Of a stretch of DNA of 64,000 bases, positions 39,559 through 48,428 are shown in pieces (within the stretch, counting starts at the first letter, position 1; the number at the start of each line of letters is the position of its first letter). Position numbers and translations under genes: made by a program. The stretch comes from CAYTZH01 sp964442285 (GTDB taxonomy: Bacteria > Myxococcota_A > UBA9160 > JAFDET01), in NCBI GenBank assembly GCA_964442285.1, contig CAYTZH010000003.1:122507-186506 (forward strand). Direction: 5' to 3'. The notes beneath the pieces were generated by a model. The model worked only from the letters and a program-made list of their open reading frames with translations. It was not told the origin of the DNA and did not search any database.

Positions 39559-40026
39559 TCAGTAGATCCCGCCGAGCTTGCCGTGGTCCCAGCTCATGAT
39601 GCGCTCGGGACGCACCACGATCGCGGTCTTCTTGGGGGCTTGGGCGCGGGAGACCTTCTCGAGCGCCTCCTCGGGCGCGCCGGCCGGGGTGTTGCGCCGC
39701 AGCACGGCCATGGTGAGCTCGTGCACCGTCTCGTCGTCGTCGTGCAGCTCGGCGCGCCCCTTCATCTGGGCGCCGCGCAGCGCCGAGTACTCGAGGCCGT
39801 CCTCCAGCAGCAGGGTGCAGCGGGGGTCGCGGCGCAGGTTCACGACCTTCTGGGATTTGCTGTACGTCTCGAACACGAAGGCGCCTTCCACCACCCCGAA
39901 CCACAGCGGCACCAGGTGCGGCGTGCCGTCCCGATTGATGGTCGCCAGGTGGATGCTCTTCTGGGCGTCGACGAACGCCCAGAACTCGGCATCGCTCATC
40001 CGGACCTTGTCGCGTCGCTTCGGCAT
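39559..40026 (-). CDS. PPOX-class split-barrel protein (pyridoxamine oxidase-like)
   Basis: A 155-residue split-barrel flavin/F420-type protein: MSDAEFWAFV, IHLATINRDGTPHLVPLWFG, KVVNLRRDPRCTLLLEDG and MKGRAEL in family order. Many members reduce substrates with FMN or F420; the cofactor cannot be told from sequence. The ATG has GAGGAG. It runs with the downstream thioesterase. Confidence 0.8.
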   Translation of the reverse strand: MPKRRDKVRMSDAEFWAFVDAQKSIHLATINRDGTPHLVPLWFGVVEGAFVFETYSKSQKVVNLRRDPRCTLLLEDGLEYSALRGAQMKGRAELHDDDETVHELTMAVLRRNTPAGAPEEALEKVSRAQAPKKTAIVVRPERIMSWDHGKLGGIY

Positions 40027-40044
40027 CGGACTCCTCGCGGGCTC

Positions 40045-40950
40045 TCAACGTAGCCGGCCGTCGCCCGCCGCCGCTACGTCGCCGGGCGGGTGGGCCCCGT
40101 GGCGCTCGCGAAGCCGCTCGAGGGCGGCCGCGGCCGCGGCCCGCCCGCGCGCGTCCAGGAGGTCGGCGCGGACCCGGGCCCGCACGCGCTCGAGCGCGGG
40201 CACGGCGGCGGGCTCGCGGGCGTGGACCCGGACCAGGTGGCTCCCGTAGCTCGACCCGATGGGGCCGCTCCAGCGGCCCACCGGCAGCTCGAGCAGCGCG
40301 CGCGCGAACTCGGGGCCGAAGAGCTTGGCGGCCTCCCGCTCCGACTGGAGGGGCTGCTGGCGGGAGACGAGGAAGGGGTCTCCCGCCTCCGGATCGCCGG
40401 CGCCCGCCGCCGCGAGGGCGGTGCGGGCGGCGCGGGCGGCCCCGTCGGCGCCGCGCCGGACCGGGTCGAAGAAGCGCTGCTCGAAGCGGACCCGCGCAGG
40501 CAGGGCGTAGCGCTCGGCGTGGGCGGCCAACCAGGCGGCGAGCTCCTCCTCACGGGGCTCCGCCGCCCGCCCCGGGGCCTCGAGCTCGGCCCGCATGCGC
40601 TGGACCAGCCGCCGCCGCACGACCAGGTCGCTGCGCTCCATGCCGAGCGCCCGCGCCCGCCGCAGCAGGGCGTCGGGATCGCCCGTCCCGTCGCCCAGGA
40701 AGCGCATGTTGCGCAGCAGGCGCAGGCGCACCACCGGATCGTGTCGATGCAGGCCTCGGGCGAGGGCCTCGCGGAAGAGGACCTCCTCGTCCGGGTCCGT
40801 CGGCGTCCCCGGTGCGGACGCCATCGCCGCGGGCCTCGGCGGCGGCTCGGATGGGCCGCCGCCCAGGAGGGCGGTGGCCGCGAACAGCAGGCCCCCGACC
40901 GCGAGGAAGTGGCCGAGGGCGCGCAGGCTCGAGCCGTCTCTACACGCCAT
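40045..40950 (-). CDS. Parvulin-type peptidyl-prolyl isomerase, membrane-anchored
   Basis: A 301-residue protein. Residues 10-30 form an N-terminal membrane anchor (HFLAVGGLLFAATALLGG), then a helical SurA/PrsA-like region, and a rotamase domain near residues 150-270 with RVRFEQRFFDP, FGPEFARALLELPVGRWSGPI and SSYGSHLVRVHARE. It would fold periplasmic proteins. The ATG lies inside the last codons of the CaiB gene (11-bp overlap), so it is an operon member though the two functions differ. Confidence 0.82.
   Translation of the reverse strand: MACRDGSSLRALGHFLAVGGLLFAATALLGGGPSEPPPRPAAMASAPGTPTDPDEEVLFREALARGLHRHDPVVRLRLLRNMRFLGDGTGDPDALLRRARALGMERSDLVVRRRLVQRMRAELEAPGRAAEPREEELAAWLAAHAERYALPARVRFEQRFFDPVRRGADGAARAARTALAAAGAGDPEAGDPFLVSRQQPLQSEREAAKLFGPEFARALLELPVGRWSGPIGSSYGSHLVRVHAREPAAVPALERVRARVRADLLDARGRAAAAAALERLRERHGAHPPGDVAAAGDGRLR
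40047..40052 (-). promoter_or_regulatory. Putative -10 (TACGTT) of the PPOX-thioesterase pair
   Basis: TACGTT on the minus strand, 20 nt before the ATG at 40026. It overlaps the last codons of the rotamase gene, so transcription may also read through. Confidence 0.3.
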
Positions 40951-43330
40951 CGGGTCGGGTGCCGACGACGCCGGCGGCCTCCAGGGCGTCGATCTCCGCG
41001 TCGGGGTACCCCGCCTCCGCGAGGACCTCGCGGTTGTGCTGGCCGAGCAGCGGGGCCGGCCCGCGCAGCCAGCGCTTCACGCCGCGGTAGTGGAAGGGGG
41101 CCGCGGGGACGGGGTGGACCCCCACCACCGGGTGCTCCACGGGCTCGTAGAACCCCCGGGCGACGAGCTGGGGACAGCGGCTGGTGGCGCGCGGATCGGC
41201 CACGGGCGCGGCCGGGATCGCCGCTGCCAGGAGCGTCTCGACCAGCGCGTCCCGGTCGCGCTCCGCGCACCAGGCGCCCAGGGCCGCGTCGATGCGGTCG
41301 TGGGCGGCGCGCCGACCGGGCCGGCGGGCGAGCGCCGGCTCCCGGGTCCAGTCCGGCGTGCCCAGCAGCCCGACCAGGGACTCCCACTGGGCGTCCGTCT
41401 CGACGGAGAGCGCCAGCCAGGGGCCCCCGGCGGGGTGCGCTCCGCGGCAGCGGTAGAGGCCCTGGGGCGCGGCCCAGGGCGAGCGATTGCCCTCCCGCTC
41501 CAGCAGCCGTCCGTGCGCGGTGAACTCCACCAGCTGCTCGGCGGCCGCGTTCAGCGCCCCCTCGACCATGGTGCACTCCACCTGGCAGCCGCGGCCCGTC
41601 CGCTCGCGACGTCCCAGGGCCACCAGGAAGGCGAAGGCGGCGTGCATGCCGGCGAGGGGGTCGCAGGGCCCGCGCTGGATTCGCGGCTGGTCGTCCCGGT
41701 GGCCCGTGAGCCAGGCCAGGCCGGTCATCTGCTCCATGGTCTGGGCGAAGCCCACGTTGTCGCGCCAAGGTCCGGAGAGGCCGAACGCGGGCATGCGCAC
41801 GAACACCGCGCGCTCGTTCAGGTCGCGGATCACGTCCCCGGTGAGGCCGAAGCTCTCCATCACCCGGGGTGAGAAGTTGTCGAAGATGCCGTCGGCCCCG
41901 GCCACCAGGCGCCGGAAGGCCTCCTGGCCGCGCGGGTCCGTGAGGTCGATGGCCAGGCCGCGCTTGCCGGTATTGGCCGCCAGGTAGAAGTGGCTGGCCT
42001 CCCACCAGGTCGGGTGCCGGGCCGCGAACATGCCCCCGACGAAGCGCATGCCGTCGGGCCGACGCGTGGACTCCACGTGGATCACGTCGGCACCGAGCAT
42101 GCCGAGCATGTGGGTCGCCGAGGGGCCCGCCCACCAGGCGGTGAGGTCGAGGACGCGAATCCCCTCGAGGGGAAGCGGCACCGGGCCCGGCGCTGCGGGG
42201 CGCTGCACGTCGCGGGCCTCGATGCGTCCGGTGTGCTCGCCGGGCCGCGGGGCGGGCCGGAAGGGCGGGGCCTCCTCCCCGTCGACAAGATACGGCGGGC
42301 GGGGATGGAGGAAGCGATCGGTGGGATCGCGGCGCAGGACGCCGCGGGCGCGGATCTGGGGATGGTCGCGCACGCTGTCGCCGTTGCAGAGCGGCGCGAC
42401 CGGGATGCGCAGCAGCGACGCCCGCTCGACGATCTCGGCGGTGGTGTGTCTGCGGGTCCAGGCGTGCACGATCTCGTTCCACTCGTCGAAGCGGGCCATC
42501 CGTCCGGCGAACTGGGCGAGGGCCGCGTCGTCCTCGAGGTCGCTGCGCTCGATCAGCAGCAGGAAGTCGGAGAACTGCTGGCGCGAGTTGGTGCAGAAGC
42601 CCACATAGCCGTCGGCGGTGGGCTCGATGGACGGGGTCTCCTGGGTCATCGGGAGGGGCGCCTGGGGGTCGAGGTCCCCCCCGCCGAGCATGCGGTGCAC
42701 CAGGTCCATGTAGTTGGTGCCCGCGATGGTCATCAGCTCGAGCAGCGAGAAGTCCACGTGCTCGCCGTGGCCGGTGCGCCGCGCGCGGAGCACGGCAGCC
42801 AGGGCGGCCACCGAAGCGAAGGTGCCGCCGACCCACTCGGTGATGCGTCCCCCGCACTGGAAGGGCTCCTGGCCGCCCCGGCCCCGGGTGCCGAGGGAGC
42901 CCGACTGGGCCTGGATCGTGAACTCCGTCGCGGGCCGGTCGGCCCAGGGACCCGTGCGACCGAAGGGCGTGATGGAGAGCACCACCAGGCCCGGGTGGCG
43001 TTCGACGAGCGCCTCGGCGTCGAACTCACCCGGGGCGAAGCCCTCGACGACGAGGTCGGCGCCGGCCACCAGGTCGGCCAGTCCCCCGGCGTCGGGGCGG
43101 TCGGACTCCGCGCGGGTGACGCTGCGGGTGTTCTGGCGCAGGAACGCGAAGAGTGGGCCGTCCGCTCCGTCCAGGGGAGCGCCGGTGGCCGACCAGCACC
43201 GCAGGGGATCTCCGCCCGGCGGCTCCACCAGGACCACGTCGGCCCCGGCGTCGGCGAGCAGCTTGCTGCAGTAGGCCCCAGCGATGCCGCTGCTGAAGTC
43301 GACGACCCGGATGGGCTCGAGGCCGATCAC
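40940..43330 (-). CDS. Tandem-domain CaiB/BaiF (family III) CoA-transferase
   Basis: A 796-residue protein made of two complete family III domains. Domain 1 starts IRVVDFSSGIAGAYCSKLLADAGADVV and has its catalytic-type Asp in HGEHVDFSLLELM. Domain 2 starts IRVLDLTAWWAGPSATHMLGMLGADVI and has Glu in the same place: GCQVECTMVEGALN. The family moves CoA between carboxylic acids through an aspartyl-CoA adduct, so the second site may be altered or regulatory. The GTG follows the amidohydrolase TGA directly (TGAGTG), so they are co-translated. Confidence 0.87.
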   Translation of the reverse strand: MIGLEPIRVVDFSSGIAGAYCSKLLADAGADVVLVEPPGGDPLRCWSATGAPLDGADGPLFAFLRQNTRSVTRAESDRPDAGGLADLVAGADLVVEGFAPGEFDAEALVERHPGLVVLSITPFGRTGPWADRPATEFTIQAQSGSLGTRGRGGQEPFQCGGRITEWVGGTFASVAALAAVLRARRTGHGEHVDFSLLELMTIAGTNYMDLVHRMLGGGDLDPQAPLPMTQETPSIEPTADGYVGFCTNSRQQFSDFLLLIERSDLEDDAALAQFAGRMARFDEWNEIVHAWTRRHTTAEIVERASLLRIPVAPLCNGDSVRDHPQIRARGVLRRDPTDRFLHPRPPYLVDGEEAPPFRPAPRPGEHTGRIEARDVQRPAAPGPVPLPLEGIRVLDLTAWWAGPSATHMLGMLGADVIHVESTRRPDGMRFVGGMFAARHPTWWEASHFYLAANTGKRGLAIDLTDPRGQEAFRRLVAGADGIFDNFSPRVMESFGLTGDVIRDLNERAVFVRMPAFGLSGPWRDNVGFAQTMEQMTGLAWLTGHRDDQPRIQRGPCDPLAGMHAAFAFLVALGRRERTGRGCQVECTMVEGALNAAAEQLVEFTAHGRLLEREGNRSPWAAPQGLYRCRGAHPAGGPWLALSVETDAQWESLVGLLGTPDWTREPALARRPGRRAAHDRIDAALGAWCAERDRDALVETLLAAAIPAAPVADPRATSRCPQLVARGFYEPVEHPVVGVHPVPAAPFHYRGVKRWLRGPAPLLGQHNREVLAEAGYPDAEIDALEAAGVVGTRPDGV

Positions 43331-44491
43331 TCAGTCGACGCCGTAGAGCGCGGCTGCGTTGGCGTGGAGCACCTTGCCCAGGACCTCGTCGGGCAGGTGC
43401 CCCAGGGCCTTCTCCGCGTAGACGCGCGGGTGGTCGGCCGGCGTGTAGTCGCTGGGCGCCATGCAGGTGGGGTGCGGGTAGTCTGTCTCGTACAGGAAGT
43501 TGTCCGGGAAGCGGGTCAGGGGGTCGGTGAGGGTGGCCTCCTCGAACCAGAAGCAGGCGTAGATCTGGCGCCGGAAGTACTCGCTCGGCAGGAGGTACTC
43601 GGGGTGCTCCTCGCGGACGCCGCAGTTCTGCCACTGCCAGTCGAAGCTCTCGATGGTGCCGGGGACCCAGCCCGCGCCGCTCTCCACGGAGACGAACTCG
43701 AGCCGCGGGAAGCGGTGGCAGACGCCGCCGAAGATGATGTCGGCCAGGCAGCGCGAGTTGTCGAGGAAGAAGAGCGCGGAGGCCCGGGCGAAGTTGGTGC
43801 GCAGCCCCATGCCCCCGGCGTCGTTCATGAGCTCGCCGATGTCTCCCGAGCCCACGTGGAAGCTGATGGGGAGTCCGGCGTCCTGGGCCGCGGCCCAGAG
43901 CCGATCCCACTGGGCGTGGGCGAGGGGAGGAAGCGCGAAGCTCCGGGGCTCGCCCGGCATCAGCACCGCCCGGTGGCCCGCGGCGGCGCAGCGCTCGATC
44001 TCCTTCACGGCGGTCGCCACGTCCCAGAACGGCGTCGCCATGACCGGGAGGAGGCGCCCGGCGTCGGCGCTGCACCACTCCACCAGGAAGTCGTTGTAGG
44101 CCTGCACGCAGGCCAGCATCAGCTCGGGGTCGCCGAGCTGCAGGAAGCGCCCCGAGCCGAAGCCACCCACGTTCGGGTAGAGGACCTGGGCGTGGATGCC
44201 CTCCTCGTCCATGTACGCGAGCCGCGCGTGGGCGTCGTGGGAGGCCCGGGGGATGTCGTCGTAGGTGGGAGGGAAGTCCGGGAAGCTGCCGTGGAAGCCC
44301 GCCATGGAGAAGATGCCCGGGAAGCCCACCGGCTTCCCGCCGAGCATCCAGACGTCCCGGTCGCCCCGGCGCTCGACCCGCGGGACCCGGTCGCGCCAGC
44401 GGGCCGGCACCCGCGACGTCCAGACATCGGGGGGCTCGGTCACGTGGGTGTCGACGTCGATGACCCGGAAGCGGTCGAACAGATCGGCCAC
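43331..44491 (-). CDS. Amidohydrolase_2-family metal-dependent hydrolase/decarboxylase
   Basis: A 386-residue TIM-barrel protein of the ACMS decarboxylase/amidohydrolase_2 group. DVDTHVTEPPDVW gives the first metal-site DxDxH-type motif, SFHVGSGD the central His, and ETDYPHPT (FLYETDYPHPTCMAPSD) the Asp near the C-terminus. Members hydrolyse or decarboxylate aromatic and alicyclic acids, a fit with the CoA-transferase that follows. The GTG at 44491 has GAGGAGG, and a TATACT lies upstream. Frame-open extension to 46747 overlaps the TRAP genes antisense and is not coding. Confidence 0.87.
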   Translation of the reverse strand: MADLFDRFRVIDVDTHVTEPPDVWTSRVPARWRDRVPRVERRGDRDVWMLGGKPVGFPGIFSMAGFHGSFPDFPPTYDDIPRASHDAHARLAYMDEEGIHAQVLYPNVGGFGSGRFLQLGDPELMLACVQAYNDFLVEWCSADAGRLLPVMATPFWDVATAVKEIERCAAAGHRAVLMPGEPRSFALPPLAHAQWDRLWAAAQDAGLPISFHVGSGDIGELMNDAGGMGLRTNFARASALFFLDNSRCLADIIFGGVCHRFPRLEFVSVESGAGWVPGTIESFDWQWQNCGVREEHPEYLLPSEYFRRQIYACFWFEEATLTDPLTRFPDNFLYETDYPHPTCMAPSDYTPADHPRVYAEKALGHLPDEVLGKVLHANAAALYGVD

Positions 44492-44517
44492 GGGCGATCC
44501 TCCTCGGTGGACCCGCC

Positions 44518-44523
44518 AGTATA
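44518..44523 (-). promoter_or_regulatory. Promoter -10 (TATACT) of the amidohydrolase-CaiB-rotamase operon
   Basis: TATACT on the minus strand, 26 nt before the GTG; back-to-back with the leaderless TAGCAT at 44554 for the opposite operon. Confidence 0.5.
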
Positions 44524-44553
44524 TCCGACCGACCCGGCCCGACGGGGATCCGG

Positions 44554-44559
44554 TAGCAT
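44554..44559 (+). promoter_or_regulatory. Leaderless-type -10 (TAGCAT) of the epimerase-TRAP-GH2 operon
   Basis: TAGCAT, 7 nt, then GTG at 44567; no ribosome-binding site. Confidence 0.45.
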
Positions 44560-44566
44560 CCGTCCG

Positions 44567-45577
44567 GTGCGCGTGCTGGTGACCGGCGGGACGGGCTTCG
44601 TGGGCTCCCACACGGCGTTGGCCCTGATCCGGGCGGGCCACGCCGTGCGTCTGCTGGTCCGCGACCGCTACAAGGCCGAGCGTCTCTACGGCAGTCGGAG
44701 CGCGCGTCCGGAGCTGGCGCTGGGCGACATGGCCGACGCCGAGGCGGTCGCCTCGGCGCTGGACGGGAGCGACGCGGTGGTGCACGCGGCGGCCAACGTC
44801 TCGCTCCGGGCCTCCGAGGCCGAGCAGACCCTCCGCACGAACCTGCGCGGCGTGGAGACCGTGGTGGGCGGCGCCTCCCGGCGCGGAATCCCGACCGTCT
44901 ACGTCTCGAGCGCGGTCGTGCTCTTCCGTCCCCACGGCCCGCCCATCACGCCGGACGCGCCGGTGGCCGAGGGCCGCACGCCCTACGCCCGCGCCAAGGT
45001 GGCGTGCGAGCACGCGGTGCGCGCGCTGCAGGAGTCGGGCGCGCCGATCCTCATCGGCTACCCGACGGGCGTCGTCGGGCCCGACGACCCGGGCTTCTCG
45101 GAGGCCAACCACGGGGTGCGCGCCTCGGTGCGGGATGTGGCGCTGCTCACGGCCAGCGGGATGCAGATCGTGGACGTCCGCGACCTGGCGCGGATCCACG
45201 CGGCGTTGGTGGAGCGGGGCGGGGCCGGCCGCTTCCTCGCCGCCGGGCACTTCTTGCCCTGGCGCGACTATTGCGCGCTGCTCGAGGAGATCACCGGCCG
45301 CCGCCTGCGCAAGCTCCGCGTGCCGGGCTGGCTCCTGCGCGGCGCCGGCCACCTGGGCGACGCGGCCAAGCGCGTGCGCGACTTCGACTTCCCGCTGACG
45401 AGCGAGGCCATGACCTACGTGACGCGCTGGCGCGGGGTCGAGGATGGGAAGACCGTCGCCGAACTCCGCGTCGGCTATCGGGATCCGCGGGACACCCTGC
45501 GCGACGCCCTGGCCTGGATGCATCGGGCGGGCCACCTCACGGCCGAGCAGGTCGGCCGCGTGGCGGCCCCGCGTTGA
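44567..45577 (+). CDS. NAD-dependent epimerase/dehydratase (extended SDR)
   Basis: A 336-residue extended SDR. The coenzyme loop is TGGTGFVGS, and the catalytic pair is Tyr and Lys in PYARAKVACEHAV, with VSSAV supplying the Ser. Substrates include nucleotide sugars and flavonoid-like or 3beta-hydroxysteroid compounds; the sequence does not decide. It is first of a five-gene operon with a TRAP transporter and a glycosidase, so a sugar-acid substrate is plausible. GTG start 7 nt behind TAGCAT. Confidence 0.85.
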   Translation: MRVLVTGGTGFVGSHTALALIRAGHAVRLLVRDRYKAERLYGSRSARPELALGDMADAEAVASALDGSDAVVHAAANVSLRASEAEQTLRTNLRGVETVVGGASRRGIPTVYVSSAVVLFRPHGPPITPDAPVAEGRTPYARAKVACEHAVRALQESGAPILIGYPTGVVGPDDPGFSEANHGVRASVRDVALLTASGMQIVDVRDLARIHAALVERGGAGRFLAAGHFLPWRDYCALLEEITGRRLRKLRVPGWLLRGAGHLGDAAKRVRDFDFPLTSEAMTYVTRWRGVEDGKTVAELRVGYRDPRDTLRDALAWMHRAGHLTAEQVGRVAAPR

Positions 45578-46611
45578 GGCAGGCCGGGCTCGCCGGGGCG
45601 AGCGTCGTCGGGTTCGTCGGGGCGGGCGTCGTCTGGCTCGCCGCGGCGGGCGTCGTCTGGCTCGCCGCGGCGGGTCTGCTGGTCGCCTGTGGCGGCGACG
45701 GCGCCACCCGCACCCTGCGGCTGGGCCACGGGCTCGACGCGAGCCATCCGGTGCACCGGGCCATGGCGCACATGGCGGCGCGGATCGAGACGCGGTCCGG
45801 GGGGCGCCTGCGCCTGCTGGTCCATCCGAGCGAGCAGCTCGGCAGCGAGCGCGAGTGCCTGGAGCTGCTGCAGATCGGCAGCCTCGCCATGACCAAGGTC
45901 TCGTCGGCGGTCCTCGAGGGCTTCGTGCCCGAGTTCTCCCTGCTGAGCCTCCCCTATCTCTTCCGGGACGAGGCCCATCGCTTCGCCGTCCTCGAGGGAG
46001 AGATCGGGCGGGCCCTGCTGCGATCGGCCGAGCCCTACCGCCTGCGCGGCCTGGCCTACTACGACGCGGGCACCCGCAGCTTCTACACCCGCGAGCGTCC
46101 GGTGCGGACGCCGGCCGATCTGCGGGGCCTGAAGATCCGCACCCAGGAGAGCCCCGTGGCCATGGCCCTGGTGAACGCGCTCGGCGCCGCGGCCACGCCC
46201 GTCGCCTGGGGGGAGCTCTACACCGCGCTGCAGGAGGGTGTCGTCGACGGCGCGGAGAACAACCCGCCCTCCTTCCACCTGTCGCGCCACTACGAGGTGG
46301 CCCGCTACTACACCCTCGACCGGCACACGGCGGTTCCCGACGTGCTCCTGATGAGCACCTCCGTCTGGGCGGCGCTGACCGCGGAGGAGCGGGCGTGGCT
46401 CGAGGCGGCGGTGGCGGAGTCGGTGCTGCTCCAGCGGCGTCTCTGGAAGCAGGCCAGCCGCGAGGCCCTCGAGGCGGTGGTCGCCGACGGGGTGGAGGTG
46501 GTCGAGCCGGACCCGGCCGCCTTCGCGGCCGCCGTGGAGCCGCTCTACGCGACGTATCGGGCGGATCCCGTGCTCGGGCCGTGGATCGCCCGGATCCGGG
46601 GGGGGCCTTGA
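45574..46611 (+). CDS. dctP: TRAP transporter substrate-binding lipoprotein (DctP family)
   Basis: A 345-residue extracytoplasmic receptor. It begins at a TTG overlapping the epimerase stop (TTGA). The signal has an unusually long hydrophobic core duplicated by a 24-bp DNA repeat (AAAGVVWLAAAG twice) and ends at the lipobox LLVAC. The family phrases LRLGHGLDASHPVHR, DLRGLKIRTQESPVAMAL and GAENNPPSFHLSRHYE are intact, including the carboxylate-binding Arg of KIRTQ. Ligands are typically C4-dicarboxylates, sugar acids or sialic acid; a uronate is a reasonable guess because a GH2 enzyme follows. Confidence 0.9.
   Translation: MRQAGLAGASVVGFVGAGVVWLAAAGVVWLAAAGLLVACGGDGATRTLRLGHGLDASHPVHRAMAHMAARIETRSGGRLRLLVHPSEQLGSERECLELLQIGSLAMTKVSSAVLEGFVPEFSLLSLPYLFRDEAHRFAVLEGEIGRALLRSAEPYRLRGLAYYDAGTRSFYTRERPVRTPADLRGLKIRTQESPVAMALVNALGAAATPVAWGELYTALQEGVVDGAENNPPSFHLSRHYEVARYYTLDRHTAVPDVLLMSTSVWAALTAEERAWLEAAVAESVLLQRRLWKQASREALEAVVADGVEVVEPDPAAFAAAVEPLYATYRADPVLGPWIARIRGGP
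45622..45669. repeat. 24-bp tandem duplication inside the DctP signal sequence
   Basis: Two perfect 24-bp units that start GCGGGCGTCGTCTGGCTCGC, at 45622-45645 and 45646-45669, with a degenerate copy before them. The frame is kept, so the hydrophobic core of the signal peptide is lengthened by eight residues. Confidence 0.9.
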
Positions 46612-47129
46612 ACGTCGTCGACGGTCTGGCAGCACGGGTCGACCGCGGGGTCGCCGGGCTGCTGGTGGCGCTGATGGCGATCGCCGTCGGCAACGTGGTC
46701 TGGCAGGTGTTCTCCCGCTTCGTCCTGGGCGCGCCGAGCTCCTTCACCGACGAGCTCGCCCGCTACCTGCTGGTCTGGATCGGGCTCCTGGGGGCGGGCC
46801 ACGCGGCCGGCCGTCGCGCCCATCTCGCCCTCGACCTGCTGCCGGCCCGACTCGGGCCGCGCGGGCGCGCGCGCCTCGGCCTGGCGACGGAGTGCGTGGT
46901 GTTCCTCTTCGGCGCGCTCGTCCTCGTCGTCGGCGGCGGCGGGCTCGTCGCCCTGACACTCTCCCTGGGGCAGCGCTCGGCGGCCCTGGGCGTACCCCTG
47001 GGCGTCGTCTACGCGGTGCTCCCGGCGACGGGACTCCTGCTCATGCTCCACAGCACGCGCTTCGGGCGCGACCACCTGCGCGTGGTGCGGGGGGGCTCCC
47101 CCGGCGCCGAGGAGCCGGCCGGTGGCTGA
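46608..47129 (+). CDS. dctQ: TRAP transporter small permease (DctQ family)
   Basis: A 173-residue protein with four transmembrane helices and the family phrases NVVWQVFSRFVLG, SFTDELARYLLVWIGLLGAGHAAGRRAHL. It partners the large permease in the membrane. TTG start overlaps the dctP stop (TTGA). Confidence 0.9.
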   Translation: MNVVDGLAARVDRGVAGLLVALMAIAVGNVVWQVFSRFVLGAPSSFTDELARYLLVWIGLLGAGHAAGRRAHLALDLLPARLGPRGRARLGLATECVVFLFGALVLVVGGGGLVALTLSLGQRSAALGVPLGVVYAVLPATGLLLMLHSTRFGRDHLRVVRGGSPGAEEPAGG

Positions 47130-48417
47130 GGCAGGGGTACTCGCTGCGGTGTTCCTGGTGCTCCTGGTTGCGGGCGTCCCGGTGGCGATCGCGATCGGCG
47201 CGGCGACCCTGGCGGCCCTGCTCCTCAGCATCCCCGCGGTGCCGGCCCTGGTGACCCTGGCCCAGCGCGTCGCCACCGGCCTCGACGCCTTCGCGCTGCT
47301 CGCCATCCCCTTCTTCATCCTCACGGGCCAGGTCATGAACCGGGGGGGCATGGCCCGCCGTCTGATCGACTTCGCCCGCCAGCTCCTCGGCGGGCTGCCG
47401 GGAGGCCTGGGTCACGTGAACGTGCTGGCCTCGATGCTCTTCGGCGCCATCGCCGGCTCGGCGGTGGCGGCCGCCTCCGCCGTCGGCAGCGTGGTCGTGC
47501 CGCGCATGGAGGAGGACGGCTACGAGCGCGAGTTCGGGGCCGCCGTCAACATCGCCGCGGCCACCCAGGGCCTGGTGATCCCCCCGAGCAACATCCTGAT
47601 CATCTACTCCCTGGCGAGTGGCGGCGTCTCCATCGCCGCGCTCTTCCTCGCGGGCTACCTGCCCGGGATCCTGGTGGGCGTCCTGCTCATGGGCGTCGTG
47701 GCCCTCACCGCCGGTCGACACCGGCGCCAGACGGTGAGGGTCGCCCCGCCGGACGCGGGCGGGCTCCTCGCGAGCTTCGGCCGGGCGCTGCCGAGCCTGC
47801 TGCTCCCGGGGCTGGTGATCGGCGGCATCACGGCGGGCGTGTTCACCGCCACCGAGGCTGCCGCCGTCGCCGTGGTCTACGCCCTGGGGCTGGCCGCGTG
47901 CTACCGGGAGCTGCGGCTGGCCGACCTCCCGGAGCTCCTGCTGGAGACGGCCACGACCACGTCGGTGGTGCTGCTACTCGTCGGCACCTCCTTCGGGCTG
48001 GCCTGGGTGCTGGCCTACGCGCAGCTGCCCCAGGAGATCGCGGCGACCCTGCTCGGGTTCGCCGACAGCCCGCTGGCCGTCCTGTTCGTGGTGAACCTCA
48101 CGCTGCTTCTGGTGGGCACCTTCATGGACATGACGCCGGCCGTGCTGATCTTCACGCCGATCTTCCTGCCGGTGGCGCGGGAGCTGGGCATCCACCCCGT
48201 ACACTTCGGCATCACCATGGTGCTGAACCTCTGCATCGGCCTCTGCACGCCCCCGGTGGGCAGCGTGCTCTTCGTCGGCTGCTCGGTGGCGGGGACACCG
48301 ATCGCCGGCGTGGTGCGGTCGCTGCTGCCGCTGTTCGCGGCGTTGCTGCTGGCGCTCGCCCTCGTGACGGCGCTGCCCGAGCTCTCGCTCTGGCTGCCGC
48401 GCCAGTTCGGCTACTGA
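47122..48417 (+). CDS. dctM: TRAP transporter large permease (DctM family)
   Basis: A 431-residue sodium-driven permease with about twelve helices. Typical phrases: LLAIPFFILTGQVMNRGGMARRL, AGSAVAAASAVGSVVVPRM, AATQGLVIPPSNILIIYS, FMDMTPAVLIFTPIFLPVA and CIGLCTPPVGSVLFV. It carries the receptor-bound substrate across the inner membrane. Its GTG lies 8 bp inside the end of dctQ. Confidence 0.92.
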   Translation: MAEAGVLAAVFLVLLVAGVPVAIAIGAATLAALLLSIPAVPALVTLAQRVATGLDAFALLAIPFFILTGQVMNRGGMARRLIDFARQLLGGLPGGLGHVNVLASMLFGAIAGSAVAAASAVGSVVVPRMEEDGYEREFGAAVNIAAATQGLVIPPSNILIIYSLASGGVSIAALFLAGYLPGILVGVLLMGVVALTAGRHRRQTVRVAPPDAGGLLASFGRALPSLLLPGLVIGGITAGVFTATEAAAVAVVYALGLAACYRELRLADLPELLLETATTTSVVLLLVGTSFGLAWVLAYAQLPQEIAATLLGFADSPLAVLFVVNLTLLLVGTFMDMTPAVLIFTPIFLPVARELGIHPVHFGITMVLNLCIGLCTPPVGSVLFVGCSVAGTPIAGVVRSLLPLFAALLLALALVTALPELSLWLPRQFGY

Positions 48418-48428
48418 GCGGAGGCCTC

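Noticed and set aside
43331..46747. N-terminal extension of the amidohydrolase to 1138 codons
   Set aside because: It runs antisense to the epimerase and dctP; the GTG at 44491 has GAGGAGG and a TATACT upstream.
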